Shown one piece after another: positions 14,493-15,608 of a DNA stretch of 15,608 bases (the first letter of the stretch is position 1; every line of letters starts with the position of its first letter). The stretch is from an uncultured Clostridia bacterium (GTDB lineage Bacteria > Bacillota > Clostridia > Christensenellales > CAG-917). Location of the stretch: positions 1 through 15,608 of the forward strand of contig CANQCC010000019.1 of assembly GCA_947589635.1 (NCBI GenBank), written 5' to 3'. The notes under the pieces were generated by a model. The model had not been told where the DNA came from and ran no database searches. It saw only the letters and a list, made by a program, of their open reading frames with translations. A program made the translations under genes and the position numbers.

Positions 14493-15608
14493 TTATTGGC
14501 TTTTAACCTTATAGTAGTCGCCTTTTTTGACTTTGACCGTAATCTTGCCCAGCGCGACCATAGCCTCTCCGCGCGAATTGACTGACACGAGGCGCCCGCG
14601 CTTTGCAAGCGATTTGATATACACGTCGTCCCCGTCGCCAAGCGGAGTCGGATCGGGGATATCCGCGATCACAGCCTCCTTGCTGTACTCGGCGGACAAA
14701 TTTTCAAGTTTTCTCTTTGCGGCGCGAGCCTCAAAAAGATCCGCCTCGGTAATCTCGCTTTCGGGGCGCAAAAGTATCTCTTTTATCTGTTCGATAAGTT
14801 CGTTGGCCTCCTCCACGCTGTCCTCGATCAGGCGTTTTGTCTCTTTACGAATACTTTCGTCAAGTTTTTCTCTCTTTTCTTCGACTATCCGCTTTTGTTT
14901 TTCCGCTTCCTGCAGGGTTTTTGCGGCTATTTCCCTGTCCGTCTGAGCCTCGTTTACAAGCGCTGCGGCGCGCTGTCTCGTCTGCTCCGCGGCGTTGAGA
15001 ACGCTGTCAAATTGCACTTTTTCTTTTGAGAGCTTGCTTCTCGCGTTGTCTATCACGCTCTTTTTAAGGCCCAGTCTGCTTGCGATCTGCAGCGCGTTGG
15101 AGCTGCCTATCGCGCCCATTATCAGCTTGAAAGTAGGCGAAAACGTCTCGACGTCAAACTCCATGGAGGCGGCGACCACGCCGTCTGTGACAAGCGCGAA
15201 CTCTTTAAGGTCGTTGAAGTGCGACGTGACAAGCGATTTGACCCCTTTAGATATCAGATATTCCGCAATACTTACCGCAAGCGCCGCGCCCTCGCCGGGG
15301 TCTGTGCCCGCGCCAAGTTCGTCAAACAGCACGAGAGAATTTTCGCTTGCCACATCCAGAATATCCACGGTGTTTTTTATGTGCGCGGAGAATGTGGACA
15401 GGCTCTGCTCTATGCTCTGTTCGTCGCCTATGTCGCTGTAAACCCCGTCAAAAAGGCTAATATCTGCGCTCTTTGCGGGCACAAACATGCCGCTCATCGC
15501 CATAAGCGCAAACAGGCCCACAAGCTTAAGCGTGACCGTCTTGCCTCCCGTATTCGGCCCCGTGATAAGCAGCATTTTTTCGTCCTTTTTCAGGCATAAC
15601 GACACCGG
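14493..15608 (-). CDS. mutS2: MutS2 (endonuclease MutS2 family), 5' end cut off, no Smr domain
   Basis: The frame runs out of the right edge; the GTG at 15603-15605 is an internal Val, not the start. The visible 371 residues hold the ATPase and C-terminal half. Counting from that codon, Walker A GPNTGGKT is at 16-23 and Walker B LVLFDELGAGTDPGEG at 91-106, the wording typical of MutS2 rather than MutS. A long charged coiled coil covers about 195-285, and a KOW-like domain (GDDVYIKSLAKRGRLVSV, then a second GDYYKVKSQ strand) ends the protein. B. subtilis MutS2 continues past this point with a linker and an Smr nuclease domain; here the stop follows at once and the next gene begins 22 bases on. 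The core family role is binding collided ribosomes and splitting them, with older reports on recombination control. Confidence 0.93.
   Translation of the reverse strand, partial: PVSLCLKKDEKMLLITGPNTGGKTVTLKLVGLFALMAMSGMFVPAKSADISLFDGVYSDIGDEQSIEQSLSTFSAHIKNTVDILDVASENSLVLFDELGAGTDPGEGAALAVSIAEYLISKGVKSLVTSHFNDLKEFALVTDGVVAASMEFDVETFSPTFKLIMGAIGSSNALQIASRLGLKKSVIDNARSKLSKEKVQFDSVLNAAEQTRQRAAALVNEAQTDREIAAKTLQEAEKQKRIVEEKREKLDESIRKETKRLIEDSVEEANELIEQIKEILLRPESEITEADLFEARAAKRKLENLSAEYSKEAVIADIPDPTPLGDGDDVYIKSLAKRGRLVSVNSRGEAMVALGKITVKVKKGDYYKVKSQ

Overview
This window looks like a chromosomal segment from a Gram-positive bacterium of the Bacillota, probably a Clostridia-like lineage. The clues are: a miaB-mutS-mutL-miaA-ynbB gene order; a MutL with endonuclease motifs (methyl-independent mismatch repair); a MutS2; a ThiI without a rhodanese domain beside its own cysteine desulfurase, as in Bacillus subtilis; and a class A penicillin-binding protein. 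Species cannot be told from this alone. Almost all of the window is core housekeeping DNA. I did not find a clear new multi-gene system; the more interesting points are small-scale.

Layout, left to right. (1) 2-454, + strand: the 3' end of a RelE/HigB-type toxin gene and a complete HTH antitoxin gene, closed by a strong hairpin terminator (460-486) that has T-rich flanks on both strands. (2) 455-983: about 530 bases of AT-rich DNA with no credible gene, but with several inverted and direct repeats. (3) 984-9097, - strand: a tight operon transcribed leftwards, miaB > mutS > mutL > miaA > ynbB (methionine gamma-lyase family), with gaps of 32 bases or less and one ATGA overlap. It starts from a good sigma-A-type promoter at 9140-9168. 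(4) 9180-11432, + strand: a bifunctional class A PBP, divergent from miaB across an intergenic region of only 82 bases. (5) 11433-11605: a convergent intergenic region with three 12-bp palindromes spaced exactly 32 bases apart. (6) 11606-15608, - strand: a second leftward operon, mutS2 (5' end cut off by the window edge) > small two-TM membrane protein > cysteine desulfurase > thiI.

How the genes fit together. MutS recognises mismatches and loads MutL, which nicks the strand. MiaA and MiaB carry out successive steps on tRNA A37 (i6A, then ms2i6A). The cysteine desulfurase hands sulfur to ThiI for 4-thiouridine at tRNA position 8 and possibly for thiamine thiazole. MutS2 is a MutS paralogue linked to ribosome-collision rescue. 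The window therefore groups both MutS paralogues with two tRNA sulfur-modification routes.

Points worth a second look: a MutS2 that ends before the Smr nuclease domain; the phased palindrome array with base changes that keep the dyad; a symmetric -10 element that may be shared by miaB and the PBP gene; a PBP start with poor Shine-Dalgarno spacing and an extra C-terminal FN3-like domain; and the structured non-coding DNA at 455-983.
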